From positions 62,001-126,000 of the forward strand of contig JAUJEA010000006.1 in assembly GCA_030442035.1 (NCBI GenBank): a stretch of 64,000 nt of DNA, read 5' to 3'. The notes below the pieces were generated by a model. It was not told the DNA's origin and did no database searches. It saw only the letters and a list, made by a program, of their open reading frames with translations. Origin of the DNA: Splendidivirga corallicola. Its GTDB lineage: Bacteria > Bacteroidota > Bacteroidia > Cytophagales > Cyclobacteriaceae. This document shows, piece after piece, positions 45,017 through 54,403 of the stretch. Positions within the stretch are counted from its first letter, which is position 1. Each line of letters opens with the position of its first letter. The translations under genes were made by a program, and so were the position numbers.

Positions 45017-46351
45017 TTAGTTTGCATATCCAGGATTTTGCTCCAACAGATCATTTCTATCCCGGGCAGACTGAGGAATTGGCATCACCAATCGATTGTC
45101 ATCATAAGGAAGTCCGCCGATATTTCTTTGAGTTCTTTTATAGTCGTGTAAAACAAATCCTTCAAAGGCCAACTCAAGCTCCCTTTCATTTAATATCAAA
45201 TCAAGTGTTACCGCACCTAAATCAGGCGCCGAAGATCTTGATCTTACCGCATTGATATCTGCAAGAGGCGTTGCACCTGTCGATGTTCCCTCTCTAAAGT
45301 TGGCTTCTGCTCTGATCAAATACATTTCAGCGAGACGGATTGGTGTAGTATTGGCAAATTGTCTGGCATACTTTGAAGTTAGTGTTAAACCATTTTCATC
45401 ATAAAAGAAACTAGCTCTTTCATCCAGGGGAGAATCAAATTTATCAAGATAAGCCTGTTCTACGGAAATATCCCCTCCTCTTCCACCAAGTGGTTGAGAA
45501 GCATAATGATTTACTGTGAAATTTGTTCCTTCCTGATTGTTGATGATCCACGAGAAGATATGCTCATTGGTATTATCATCAGTGCCAAAAACATCCGCAA
45601 ATGTTGGCATTAAGCCATGTCCGCTATTGGCGATCACATCATTAGCTGCATCTCTGGCATTGGCATAATCACCCATCTGCAAATAAACCCTGGCTAAAAC
45701 AGCTTGTGCTGCATATTTATCAGCAAACACCCCATTATCATCCGGTAATTTTGTATATGCTTCAGTCAAATCAGCAACAACCTGTGAATAGACCTCACTC
45801 ACTGTATTTCTTGGCACCTTACGATCAACATCCGGTGGTAATAGTAGTACCGGTACGCCCAATTGACTGTTGGCACCACCTGCTGCATAAGGTAGTCCAA
45901 ACAAACGCACCAGTTCAAAATGAGCCAACCCCCTAATGAACAATGCTTCTCCCTCAGCAGTATTCCGTTCTGCATCGTCGGTGAATTTATCCAGGTTGGC
46001 TAAAACCGTATTGACACTGCCTATAATAAAATAAGAATCAGCATACATATTGTTGGCAGAACCGTTTGCAGCGGTCATTTGTTTTGCAAACAGGTCACGT
46101 AAGTTGGCAAAAGTACCATTCCAGGCGGTTTGATCTGTGTTCCCTAATAATTCAACATACAGTGTCTGATTTCCACCATACAGATCATTTCTTCCGAAGT
46201 TATAGGCACCAATAAGAATGTTCTTGATGTTTTCTGCTGTCGCAGTAGCAATGCCTTCGGAAATACTTTGTCTTGGTTCTATATCTAATTCACCTGTACA
46301 TGATACTCCTATCACAAAGAATAGAATGAATATAAATTTTGAATATTTCAT
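45017..46351 (-). CDS. SusD/RagB family outer-membrane nutrient-binding lipoprotein
   Basis: The 444-residue lipoprotein (lipobox GVSC, Cys18) has the SusD TPR-rich N-terminal half: NIKNILIGAYNFGRND, then AEGEALFIRGLAHFELVRLFG near 136. The C-terminal SusD region has RLAEMYLIRAEANFREG (about 352) and NERELELAFEGFVLHDYKRT (about 394). It forms the lid of the SusC channel and captures glycan or peptide ligands at the cell surface. The start is 21 bp after the SusC stop, a typical operon arrangement. The ligand is not predictable; no glycosidase is adjacent. Confidence 0.95.
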   Translation of the reverse strand: MKYSKFIFILFFVIGVSCTGELDIEPRQSISEGIATATAENIKNILIGAYNFGRNDLYGGNQTLYVELLGNTDQTAWNGTFANLRDLFAKQMTAANGSANNMYADSYFIIGSVNTVLANLDKFTDDAERNTAEGEALFIRGLAHFELVRLFGLPYAAGGANSQLGVPVLLLPPDVDRKVPRNTVSEVYSQVVADLTEAYTKLPDDNGVFADKYAAQAVLARVYLQMGDYANARDAANDVIANSGHGLMPTFADVFGTDDNTNEHIFSWIINNQEGTNFTVNHYASQPLGGRGGDISVEQAYLDKFDSPLDERASFFYDENGLTLTSKYARQFANTTPIRLAEMYLIRAEANFREGTSTGATPLADINAVRSRSSAPDLGAVTLDLILNERELELAFEGFVLHDYKRTQRNIGGLPYDDNRLVMPIPQSARDRNDLLEQNPGYAN

Positions 46352-46372
46352 GTCTTTTGATATTTAAGTAAA

Positions 46373-49300
46373 TTAAAAAGTAAGATTTAGACCAAACGTA
46401 TAGACTTTGGCCGGAGGAGCAGAATAGAACTCACTACCAATATTGGTATTAGTGTTTCCATCATCATTTGTAGCTTCCGGATCGTATCCATCATAATCTG
46501 TAAATGTCAACAAGTTAAGTCCGGAGAAATATACTCTTACTCTTGTCATGTTTAGTTTTTCCAATAACGATGTTGGTAAAGAATATCCAAGAGATACATT
46601 TCGCAAACGAATAAAATCCGATTTTTGCAAGTATCTGGTGGAGTGACTATGTCCGTTATTTCTAAACAATCTTGCCTGTGGAACATCTGTGATATCACCA
46701 GGTTGTTGCCATCTGTTCAAAATTTTGGTTGTTTGATTGTCCAATCCATTACCAAATCCTGTTTCCTGGAATGTTCCTCCTCCATTATAGACACTGGCTC
46801 CCCATTGCCCCTGGAATGTAAATGAAAAATCGATCTCTTTATAGGTCAAAGTACTTGATAAACCACCTATCCAATCCGGAATTGGGCTACCAACAATGAT
46901 TCTGTTTGCCTGAGAAAAATCATTTGTCGTACTCTTGTCTAATGTTCCGTCGGCATTTTCGGAGTTTACAACGAACAAGGCATCCCCATTGTCGGGATCC
47001 ACACCGGCGTATTCTACCAAATAAAAAGAATTAATAGATTCACCTTCTCTCAAAATGTTTCGGGCTGTTATCTGGTCATCACCGTTAGGTAATTTTGTTA
47101 TTTCATTTTTATTGGTGGAAATGTTTAACGTTGTTTTCCAGTTAAAATCAGGCGTTTGAATGTTAACTGTGCTTAATGTCAATTCAAATCCTTTGTTTTC
47201 CAATGAGCCTATATTCTTAAGAATACTGTGTCCCGGAATTGCAGCCTCAAACGGCACTCGCTGATTAAAGATCAGGTCTTCGGTGTCTTTAATGTAATAA
47301 TCAAGTGAACCGGTGATCCTGTTATCCATGAATCCGAAATCGACACCAATATTTATTTGAGAAGTTTCTTCCCACTTTAGATTAGGGTTTGCACCTTGTG
47401 TTGATGCCAGCCCTGAACCGCCATTATAGCTAACACCACCATAAAGCGCCAAACTACCAAAATTAGATGTTGGTGTATTCCCGTTGATTCCCCAGCTAGC
47501 TCTTAATTTCAGATCTGACAGGACATTGGAACCATTCAAAAAGCTCTCTTCAGAAATTCTCCAGGCTGCAGATACTGCAGGGAAATTTCCAAACCTAAAA
47601 TCCTCACCGAAAACGGATGAACCGTCTCGCCTGAAGCTCGCTTTAAGTATGTATTTATTTAAATGAACATAAGTGGCTCGAATAAAGTAAGAAAGTTGAG
47701 ACCATGCTGTAAAATCTCCATTCCCCGCAGAAATAGTTGCCGCACTGGACACAGATTTAAAATCATCGGTTGGAAAGCCATCACCTGTAACATCTGCCGA
47801 TCGTCTGTCACTTTTGGTATAAGTCATTCCGGCTACCGCGTTTAAGTTGCCGGTTTCACCTATATTTTTATCAAAAGTGAAATAATTATTGGTTGATATT
47901 AACTGCCTTTCAACATTTGATGCAAAAGACTGTCCATTGGTGGATTGAAATGGCGCAAGTCTACCAGTATTCCTATCTACAGACTGTGCATATAAATCAA
48001 ATCCAAGTTCAGTTCTGTACCTTAGCTCGGGTAGGAATTCATACTCACCATACACTTTACCCAATGTTCTTCTTACAATGGTTTCTCTGAATGAGTGCTT
48101 GTCTTGTAGCAAGAAGTTTGCATATAAAGTACCACCATTTGGTTCACCATCGGCCAGATGAGTAGGCGATGTGGGAACCTGCGCAATTGCCTGGAATGGA
48201 GTAACAAAGGCATTATCGCCCGCAATCCTATCTATTTGTGTATGTGAGAAATTAAAATTGATCCCAACATTGAATCGCTCTCCTACTTTGTTGTCAATGT
48301 TTGCTCTAGCGCTGAACCGCTCCAGATTATTTCCTCTAACAATACCTTTATTGTCCTGATATGCACCGGAAATATAGGTAGTGGTTTTTTCATTTCCTCC
48401 GGAAATAGAAATGCTTGCATCCCTAATGTGGCTTGATTGAAGTGCTTCATCCTGCCAATCAGTATCCACATTATTATAATCCTCATCTCCCTGGTATCTC
48501 TGTAACCTTGTATCAACCCATGCATCCGAGGCTGCCTGGTCGGCAAAGAAGCCACTATTAAATGCAGATTCTCTGATCAATTCAAGGTATTGTTCTCTAT
48601 TGAGCCAATCCCTTAAATTTGTTGGTTTGCCAATACCATTAGATAGATTAACTGAAACAGTAGCCTTACCTTGTTGACCTTTTTTTGTAGTGATCAGTAT
48701 AACACCATTGGTTGCTTTTGCTCCATATATGGCGGCTGCAGAAGCATCTTTCAAGATGTCAATTGATTCAATGTCGTCGGGGTTTATGGATAAAAGGGGA
48801 TTCAAATTTGCTCCGATGGAGGACTCATTGGAGTTATTCATTTCAATACCATCGATCACATATAACGGTTCTTGTGAAGCTGAGATAGAAGAAAGTCCTC
48901 TGATGATCACTTTTACACTTCCTTCTACTTTACCATTGATCTGTGTGATCTGTACACCTGGTGCCTTGCCCACAAGTGTGTTTTGAAAACCAGGAGTTGA
49001 GATTCCCGAGATTTGAGAAGACTCAATATTGGCTACATTGTCAGTAAGAAGTGCTTTTGATTGCGTACCATAACCAACAACTACCACTTCTGATAATGTT
49101 TGAAGATCAGCGTTCATAGAAATATCAACTCTGGATCTGGAACCAACAGCCTCTTCAACCGTAGCGAAACCAACAAATGAGAATACCAACACAGCGTCAT
49201 TGCTGGAAATTGTTAAAGAGTAATTTCCATCAGCATCTGTTATAGTACCATTGGTTGTTCCTTTCTCAATGACTGTTACGCCGGGAAGAGAGGAATCATC

Positions 49301-49405
49301 TTCCGAAGTAGTAACCGTACCGGATACACTCCGTTGTTGAGCCAATGCGTTACTCATACAAAGAGTAAACACTAGCATAAGACTAAGTAGTAATCTTGCT
49401 TTCAT
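46373..49405 (-). CDS. SusC/RagA family TonB-dependent outer-membrane receptor
   Basis: The 1010-residue protein, started at MKARLLLSL, has a signal peptide (cut near ALAQQ), a carboxypeptidase-like beta domain (about 26-105: VSGTVTTSEDDSSLPGVTVIEKGTTNGT in parts), a TonB box region (EVVVVGYGTQ), a plug domain (about 115-230, PLYVIDGIEMN) and a 22-strand barrel ending in VYTFGLNLTF with the terminal Phe. It imports ligand held by SusD using TonB energy. The upstream frame to 49468 lacks signal-like features. No anti-sigma/ECF pair is adjacent, so regulation is not of the FecIR kind nearby. Confidence 0.95.
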   Translation of the reverse strand: MKARLLLSLMLVFTLCMSNALAQQRSVSGTVTTSEDDSSLPGVTVIEKGTTNGTITDADGNYSLTISSNDAVLVFSFVGFATVEEAVGSRSRVDISMNADLQTLSEVVVVGYGTQSKALLTDNVANIESSQISGISTPGFQNTLVGKAPGVQITQINGKVEGSVKVIIRGLSSISASQEPLYVIDGIEMNNSNESSIGANLNPLLSINPDDIESIDILKDASAAAIYGAKATNGVILITTKKGQQGKATVSVNLSNGIGKPTNLRDWLNREQYLELIRESAFNSGFFADQAASDAWVDTRLQRYQGDEDYNNVDTDWQDEALQSSHIRDASISISGGNEKTTTYISGAYQDNKGIVRGNNLERFSARANIDNKVGERFNVGINFNFSHTQIDRIAGDNAFVTPFQAIAQVPTSPTHLADGEPNGGTLYANFLLQDKHSFRETIVRRTLGKVYGEYEFLPELRYRTELGFDLYAQSVDRNTGRLAPFQSTNGQSFASNVERQLISTNNYFTFDKNIGETGNLNAVAGMTYTKSDRRSADVTGDGFPTDDFKSVSSAATISAGNGDFTAWSQLSYFIRATYVHLNKYILKASFRRDGSSVFGEDFRFGNFPAVSAAWRISEESFLNGSNVLSDLKLRASWGINGNTPTSNFGSLALYGGVSYNGGSGLASTQGANPNLKWEETSQINIGVDFGFMDNRITGSLDYYIKDTEDLIFNQRVPFEAAIPGHSILKNIGSLENKGFELTLSTVNIQTPDFNWKTTLNISTNKNEITKLPNGDDQITARNILREGESINSFYLVEYAGVDPDNGDALFVVNSENADGTLDKSTTNDFSQANRIIVGSPIPDWIGGLSSTLTYKEIDFSFTFQGQWGASVYNGGGTFQETGFGNGLDNQTTKILNRWQQPGDITDVPQARLFRNNGHSHSTRYLQKSDFIRLRNVSLGYSLPTSLLEKLNMTRVRVYFSGLNLLTFTDYDGYDPEATNDDGNTNTNIGSEFYSAPPAKVYTFGLNLTF

Positions 49406-49796
49406 AGAAAATTGTTTTAGTGTAACATTTAAATTTCCTGTATTAATAAACTTAGCTGTTGAGGGCAAAGGCCATCAAATCCTGATTTTGAGTTTTTGGA
49501 AATGGGTCGATTAAATAAAAAAGAGGATAGACTAACAATCTAGAATGGGCTGCACATTTCTTAAATGCACCGGTTTGACCCTATTAAGGATCACACGTAA
49601 CTTAGGAGAATTTAAGTTAGAATGAGTCATAAGTATAGAATCCTCTTGATTGCGATTTCAATGTAATTTTTCGATCTACAAAATCCTAATTTTTACAATT
49701 AAGATTGGTCATTTTGGCGACAAAATCCCCCGCAATACGGTATAAGATTCAATACAAATATAGGATTTACATATTAATTACCTAACGAAATATAGG
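49406..49796. other. Long upstream region of the susC-susD operon
   Basis: No gene is visible in 391 bp. On the minus strand TATATTTG (49755-49762) matches the Bacteroidota -7 element TAnnTTTG, but I see no good -33 partner and it is about 350 bp from the SusC start. A long 5' leader with regulatory structure is possible. Confidence 0.35.
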
Positions 49797-50432
49797 TTAT
49801 TTATTTATCAATTGTTGTGTAAGAAAATAATCTTCGTAGCAGTCTATATCTATTTTCCCAAGCGCAAAAGGAACTGATGAGATCTTAGTATGCGGTATGC
49901 TTTTAATAATGTTTCTGGCCCCCTTGTCACCCTTGAGTTTTGCTAGTTCAGGAAATAAAGTTTTATCAAATAAAGCGGGGACACCCAAATGATGCTCATA
50001 TTCTGAAGCGACAACCAAGCTTCCAGTTTTATAATAAGTTCTGATCAATTCATTGAGTAAGACACCATCCACGAATGGTTGATCACAAAGCATCACCACC
50101 ACAGCATCAAGGTGAGGATATATTCTTAAAATGCTATCCAGGCCATATTTAAGCGAATTTCCCATTCCTTTTTTCCAATTTGGATTCTTGTTGATATATA
50201 CCGGAAGGTCTTCAATTTCTCGCATGATCAATTCCGCATTGGCTCCAAGAATCACGAGCACTGGAAAACATAAGGACCTTAAGCCAGTCCTCACTGCCCG
50301 AAATATCAATGTTTGATCATTCAATTTTAACAATTGCTTGGGTTCCCCCAGACGGCTGGAAGCTCCAGCTGCCAAAATAATTAACCCAACTGTTGATTCT
50401 TTATTTTTACCGGAATTGGGAACGATAGACAT
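49797..50432 (-). CDS. MobA/MocA-like nucleotidyltransferase
   Basis: The 211-residue protein has the NTP-transferase signature LIILAAGASSRLGEPKQLL near 17-35, then VVMLCDQPFVD (about 102, metal-binding Asp) and a C-terminal KGDKGARNII typical of molybdenum-cofactor cytidylyl/guanylyltransferases. It should attach CMP or GMP to molybdopterin for xanthine-dehydrogenase-family enzymes. It follows the cytochrome gene on the same strand. The usual companions (XdhC-like chaperone, molybdopterin and 2Fe-2S subunits) are missing from the window. Confidence 0.85.
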   Translation of the reverse strand: MSIVPNSGKNKESTVGLIILAAGASSRLGEPKQLLKLNDQTLIFRAVRTGLRSLCFPVLVILGANAELIMREIEDLPVYINKNPNWKKGMGNSLKYGLDSILRIYPHLDAVVVMLCDQPFVDGVLLNELIRTYYKTGSLVVASEYEHHLGVPALFDKTLFPELAKLKGDKGARNIIKSIPHTKISSVPFALGKIDIDCYEDYFLTQQLINK

Positions 50433-50484
50433 ATTAAAAAAATGAGTATGTATCTATTTTTTTAGCGGTTAGATGATATCACCC

Positions 50485-50910
50485 TTATTCACGTTCTTGC
50501 CCAACATCTTCGGGCCTCACAATCCCCCCTTTATTCCCCCAACTATTTCTGATATAGTTCAAGACATCCGAAATCTCCTGATCATTCAAACCTGTGGCGT
50601 CCATAGAGCCATTATAGATGGTTCCGTTTACTTCCATTTCGCTGTTAGCACCATAAATAAGCACTCTTATAGATCGTTTGGTATCCTCCATTAGATAGTC
50701 CGACTTGGCCAACGGTGGGAATACACCAGTAATTCCTTCTCCGTTTTCCATATGACAAGTCAGACAGGTGTTCATATATACATCTTTCCCACGTTTAATG
50801 CTCTCTTCTAATTCATTTTCATAGTGAAAGGATCGATTATCAAAAGACATCGCCATCACACCAGCTAAAATTAAAATTATACTAACGATCCACAAGCTCC
50901 TTTTGATCAT
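50485..50910 (-). CDS. Membrane-anchored c-type cytochrome
   Basis: The 141-residue protein has one N-terminal membrane segment (about 6-24) and a single haem c site, TCLTCHMENGEG (CxxCH at about 54-58), with the axial Met likely in the region EMEVNGTIYNGSM near 96-108. The pattern matches small cytochromes that accept electrons from periplasmic molybdoenzymes such as aldehyde or isoquinoline oxidoreductases. Such an enzyme is not encoded here. It is transcribed ahead of the MobA-like gene by 52 bp. Confidence 0.9.
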   Translation of the reverse strand: MIKRSLWIVSIILILAGVMAMSFDNRSFHYENELEESIKRGKDVYMNTCLTCHMENGEGITGVFPPLAKSDYLMEDTKRSIRVLIYGANSEMEVNGTIYNGSMDATGLNDQEISDVLNYIRNSWGNKGGIVRPEDVGQERE

Positions 50911-51545
50911 CTTTCGGTGTTATTTGTCAATCATGGTAAAGTTACCTATTTGACTATGTTTTTCAAATTGATTAAAACAGTCCAAACAGCTATCTCAATT
51001 TTAAATTGCCTTACATCTCCCGGGATTCCCCTGGAAAGTTATGTTTGACATTTACTAGCATGAGTCTGTATAAATAGCCCCTAAAAAAGCCCTCGCTACA
51101 GTAATAAGTAGCAAGGATTTAGTATAAAGACTAATGACATATAGGTTTAAGCCCGGCAATTAAACCTTGCTTTCCTAAAATTTAATATCATTATCTTTTG
51201 TACTTTATCCTATCACACAAACTTTGTAAGCTTATTGATCCATGCAATTAAAATCTTGCAAATTTGGTCGTTTTATTTCTCTGAAAAAGCCACAGCAATT
51301 TATCTTTAATCCTGAGTCTTTTATCCAAAATCTTGCCTAAACAAGGCAATGAGCCTTTCTGAAAATATCAAATAATACTTTTTTAAAACTCACTAAATAC
51401 AAACTAAATCCGGTTTAATTTTTCCTGAGGAACAAGGTGTATCCGTATGTCAGCCTTCGTTCTCTCATGTCCCGGATCTAATAACCAGAGTCTTGTTTCG
51501 CAGATAGTCCAATCGATTCCTGACAATACCGAAGACAGGGAATGA
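50911..51545. other. 635-bp intergenic region without a recognisable gene
   Basis: This is one of the longest gaps in the window and separates the cytochrome gene from the CPBP gene. It has a small hairpin TTGCCT/AGGCAA near 51342 and an imperfect one near 51089. I found no frame of protein-like composition. It could be the scar of a lost gene set, or regulatory. Confidence 0.45.
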
Positions 51546-51596
51546 AGTTTTAAAAATTATACTAATTTTATCTGCTTTATTTTAAATAGCAGTATT

Positions 51597-52532
51597 ATCA
51601 AGGCATTAATAAAAAATATTAAAGATTTCATCCTAGAAGATTTTCACCCTTTAGCTTATGGATATCTTCTGATCTTTTTAACTGTCTTTCTATCACTCAA
51701 TTATCACTTTGATTTTGAAAATGGTTTTCTGGATAAGCATATCGGAACAACCAATGGGGTTATATACAACATTCTCTTTTTTGCATTGGCCTATTATGGT
51801 ACCGCTTTACCAATTTCATTGATCCAAGGCAATAAAGAACTTTTAAGAACACCGCATTTTTGGATAAAAAGCGCTGCCTTCATTATACTGATCGGCTTGT
51901 TTACAGGTTATTATCTGTTCCCGGGATGGGTGCAATCTTTATCCGATCCTTCCGAACTAATTTTTGCTTATTGGGTATCCAATTATCTGAAAGGCTTCGT
52001 CATATTCATTGTTCCTATTTTTATCATAAAACACCTTTTCGATAAGTCCCAGACATCTGCTTATGGTTTAGCGTTTCGGAAGTTCAACTATAAACCATAT
52101 CTGACCATACTATTGATCGTTCTACCGTTTATAATCATCGCCTCATTTCAACCTGATTTTCAGATGAAATACCCTATGTTTAAACCGTGGACGGTTAACA
52201 GCGCATTTGGATTTAACAGATTGGCTATGGGAACCATATTTGAATTATTATATGGGATCAGTTTCGTTTTTATAGAATGGGTGTTCAGAGGAGCGCTAGT
52301 ACTTGGCCTGGTTTCAGTGATGGGAAAGGGGGTTATTTTGCCAATGGTAGCGAGCTATGCCTTTCTTCATTTTGGGAAACCCCCGTTGGAGGCTATCAGT
52401 TCAATTTTTGGCGGTTATATACTTGGTATTATTTCTTTAAGAACTAAGAGTATTATGGGAGGTACTGTCATTCACGTAGGTATTGCCTGGGCTATGGATC
52501 TTTGTGCATATCTTCAGCATTATTTCAAATAA
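51597..52532 (+). CDS. CPBP family intramembrane metalloprotease-like protein, start codon unclear
   Basis: Protein-like sequence begins in frame at about 51597 (KALIKNIKDFILEDFHPL, then AYGYLLIFLTVFLSLNYHF) although no ATG, GTG or TTG occurs before the TTG at 51786. A frame stop lies at 51543, so initiation at ATC/ATT (51594-51597), or a mutated ATG, is likely. From there the product is about 311 residues with about eight membrane helices. CPBP motifs: EWVFRG (the first motif is usually EExxxR), FLHFG (FxxxH-like) and VIHVGIAWAMD. The second Glu of motif one is replaced by Trp, so activity is uncertain. Family members cleave prenylated peptides or act in bacteriocin immunity. Confidence 0.75.
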   Translation: MKALIKNIKDFILEDFHPLAYGYLLIFLTVFLSLNYHFDFENGFLDKHIGTTNGVIYNILFFALAYYGTALPISLIQGNKELLRTPHFWIKSAAFIILIGLFTGYYLFPGWVQSLSDPSELIFAYWVSNYLKGFVIFIVPIFIIKHLFDKSQTSAYGLAFRKFNYKPYLTILLIVLPFIIIASFQPDFQMKYPMFKPWTVNSAFGFNRLAMGTIFELLYGISFVFIEWVFRGALVLGLVSVMGKGVILPMVASYAFLHFGKPPLEAISSIFGGYILGIISLRTKSIMGGTVIHVGIAWAMDLCAYLQHYFK

Positions 52533-52556
52533 TCTCGGATACTCCATCCATTATTG

Positions 52557-53288
52557 TTAGAGCAGCCGTATCTGTTTCAAAAGCCCATCTTTTTTACGCC
52601 TGCTCACAGGAATTACCTGGTTACCAACTACCAGATTTGAATCCTGAATGTCCATCACTTTATTGAGATTGACAATATAAGATCTGTGAATTTTGAAAAA
52701 TCCCTTACTGGCCAATTTATCTTCAATATTCTTCATGGTGGAATGCACAATATAAGATTTTTCCTTTGTCTTGAAAATGGCATAGTCCCCTTTAGCCTCA
52801 ATCCACATAATGTCATCTTCTCTCAGTCTTATCAGTCGTGAGTCTACTTTCACAAAAAAACCATCATGATTGAATTGATTTTGATCTTTTAAAATATTGG
52901 CTTCCTGAAGTATTTTGAAGTTACCAAGCGCTACTTCGATCGCAGCATGCAGATCTTTTATCCCATAGGGTTTTACCAAATAGCCATAAGGGCTCGTTTT
53001 TTTTGCTCGTGCAATTGTTTCGGGATCAGCAAAGGCAGTGGTAAATATATAGGGTAAATCGTAGCGTTCATCTATCATGGCGGCTAATTCTACACCATCC
53101 CGATCTCCTTTTAATTGGATATCCAAAAGAACAAGGTCAATCTCCACATCCGTCTCCAATACTGCCAATGCTCCGGAGGCACTATTCACGATATCAACCG
53201 CTTCATAATCCAGTGCCTTGAGTATTTCTTTTAGCGTTTCAGCAATGATCACATCATCCTCCACACCCAAAATCCTTAAACGCCTCAT
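52557..53288 (-). CDS. LytTR family response regulator
   Basis: The 243-residue protein has a receiver domain (about 4-120; acidic pair VEDD near 10, phospho-acceptor in LVLLDIQLKGDRDG near 57, Lys in LVKPYG near 106) and a C-terminal LytTR DNA-binding domain (about 145-240: IMWIEAKGDYAIFKT, then FFKIHRSYIVNLNKV). It is the last gene of a four-gene signalling operon, 31 bp after the receiver-ATPase hybrid gene, and is the likely output. Targets unknown. Confidence 0.94.
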   Translation of the reverse strand: MRRLRILGVEDDVIIAETLKEILKALDYEAVDIVNSASGALAVLETDVEIDLVLLDIQLKGDRDGVELAAMIDERYDLPYIFTTAFADPETIARAKKTSPYGYLVKPYGIKDLHAAIEVALGNFKILQEANILKDQNQFNHDGFFVKVDSRLIRLREDDIMWIEAKGDYAIFKTKEKSYIVHSTMKNIEDKLASKGFFKIHRSYIVNLNKVMDIQDSNLVVGNQVIPVSRRKKDGLLKQIRLL

Positions 53289-53319
53289 GATACTAAATTA
53301 AAGAAAACACTATTAAATA

Positions 53320-54396
53320 CTAATGAAGGCTAAAGCTTAACATTACTTTTGTACCTTGTTCAAGGTAAGATTCAATTTTTATATCATTGTTCAAAAATCT
53401 CATCAACTTATGAACCAATACAAGTCCGGACAAAGCATATCTTGTATTTTGTCTATCTGAAAATAGTTCTCCTAGTTGACTTTTGGACACACCCATCCCC
53501 TTATCTTCAATGGTCAGGATATATTTCGATTGGACAACTGCTCCTGAAACAGTTACTACTGATCCTTTTTTAGAGAATTTGAATGCATTATCGATTACTT
53601 CATGAATGATGGCACTTAATCCTTCAAATGAAATTCCCAGGTTTCTTTTTTCAACTTCCTTGAAGAATATATCTCTTTCCCTGTCATAATTTTTAGCTAT
53701 TCCAAACATTTTTGTTCTTATGATCTCCTCGATACAATTGCAATGAACATCTTTGAATTCCCTGGCTCGGGTTTCATCATTTTCAGCTTCAACCAATGAT
53801 TGATATAATACTGCATTTTTTATAACCCTTTCTGCTTTTGTTGCTGAACTACGGATGTCCTCTATGATCTCTTTGATCGCATCTTCTGTGTAATCTTCGA
53901 AGTAATCCAAAATCATATTGGATAATCCCTGTATGTTGACAAATGAAGAGGCAATTTTATTATTGGCAATAGCTTCATTTAAAGGCTGGGAAAGCTTTAT
54001 TCTGGAGGTCATTGCCTTGCCAGCCTTTTCCTGCTTAATAATTCTGGCCTCAATCGCTTCGAACAGCTCTTCTGCCTTGAACGGTTTGGTTATATAGTCA
54101 TCGGCACCCAGGTTCATTCCCTGGCGAAGGGATGTTTTTTCGGCCTTGGCAGTTAGAAATATGAATGGGACATCTGAGTTGTATTCGTCACTTCGTAATT
54201 TTCCAAGCACTTCATAGCCGTCTGATTCAGGCATCATTACATCACAAATGATCAGATCAGGATTGGTTTCTTTAGCCATTCTAACTCCCTCCAGACCGTT
54301 TTCTGCTGTTGCCACTTCATAAGGCTTCAGGCTTAACAGTTCCGCAATACTTTCTCTTACATTCTGATCATCTTCAATTACTAATATCTTTTTCAT
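53320..54396 (-). CDS. Receiver domain fused to histidine-kinase-type ATPase
   Basis: Started at MKKILVIEDD, the 358-residue protein has an N-terminal receiver (phospho-acceptor in LIICDVMMPESDG near 52, KPFKAEE near 102), a helical middle part, and a C-terminal HATPase domain (N-box IHEVIDNAFKFSKKGS near 268, G1 EDKGMGVS near 297). The helical region where HisKA and its H-box should be (IASSFVNIQGLSNMI) has no His, so it is probably not an ordinary kinase. It may be a phosphatase, an ATP-dependent scaffold or a kinase with another acceptor. The ATG is 7 bp beyond the stop of the PAS kinase gene. Confidence 0.87.
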   Translation of the reverse strand: MKKILVIEDDQNVRESIAELLSLKPYEVATAENGLEGVRMAKETNPDLIICDVMMPESDGYEVLGKLRSDEYNSDVPFIFLTAKAEKTSLRQGMNLGADDYITKPFKAEELFEAIEARIIKQEKAGKAMTSRIKLSQPLNEAIANNKIASSFVNIQGLSNMILDYFEDYTEDAIKEIIEDIRSSATKAERVIKNAVLYQSLVEAENDETRAREFKDVHCNCIEEIIRTKMFGIAKNYDRERDIFFKEVEKRNLGISFEGLSAIIHEVIDNAFKFSKKGSVVTVSGAVVQSKYILTIEDKGMGVSKSQLGELFSDRQNTRYALSGLVLVHKLMRFLNNDIKIESYLEQGTKVMLSFSLH

Positions 54397-54403
54397 AATG
54401 CTC

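Noticed and set aside
46373-49405. SusC/SusD as part of the fucosidase cluster
   Set aside because: They are about 11 kb apart with seven unrelated genes and a terminator between them, so physical operon membership is not supported.
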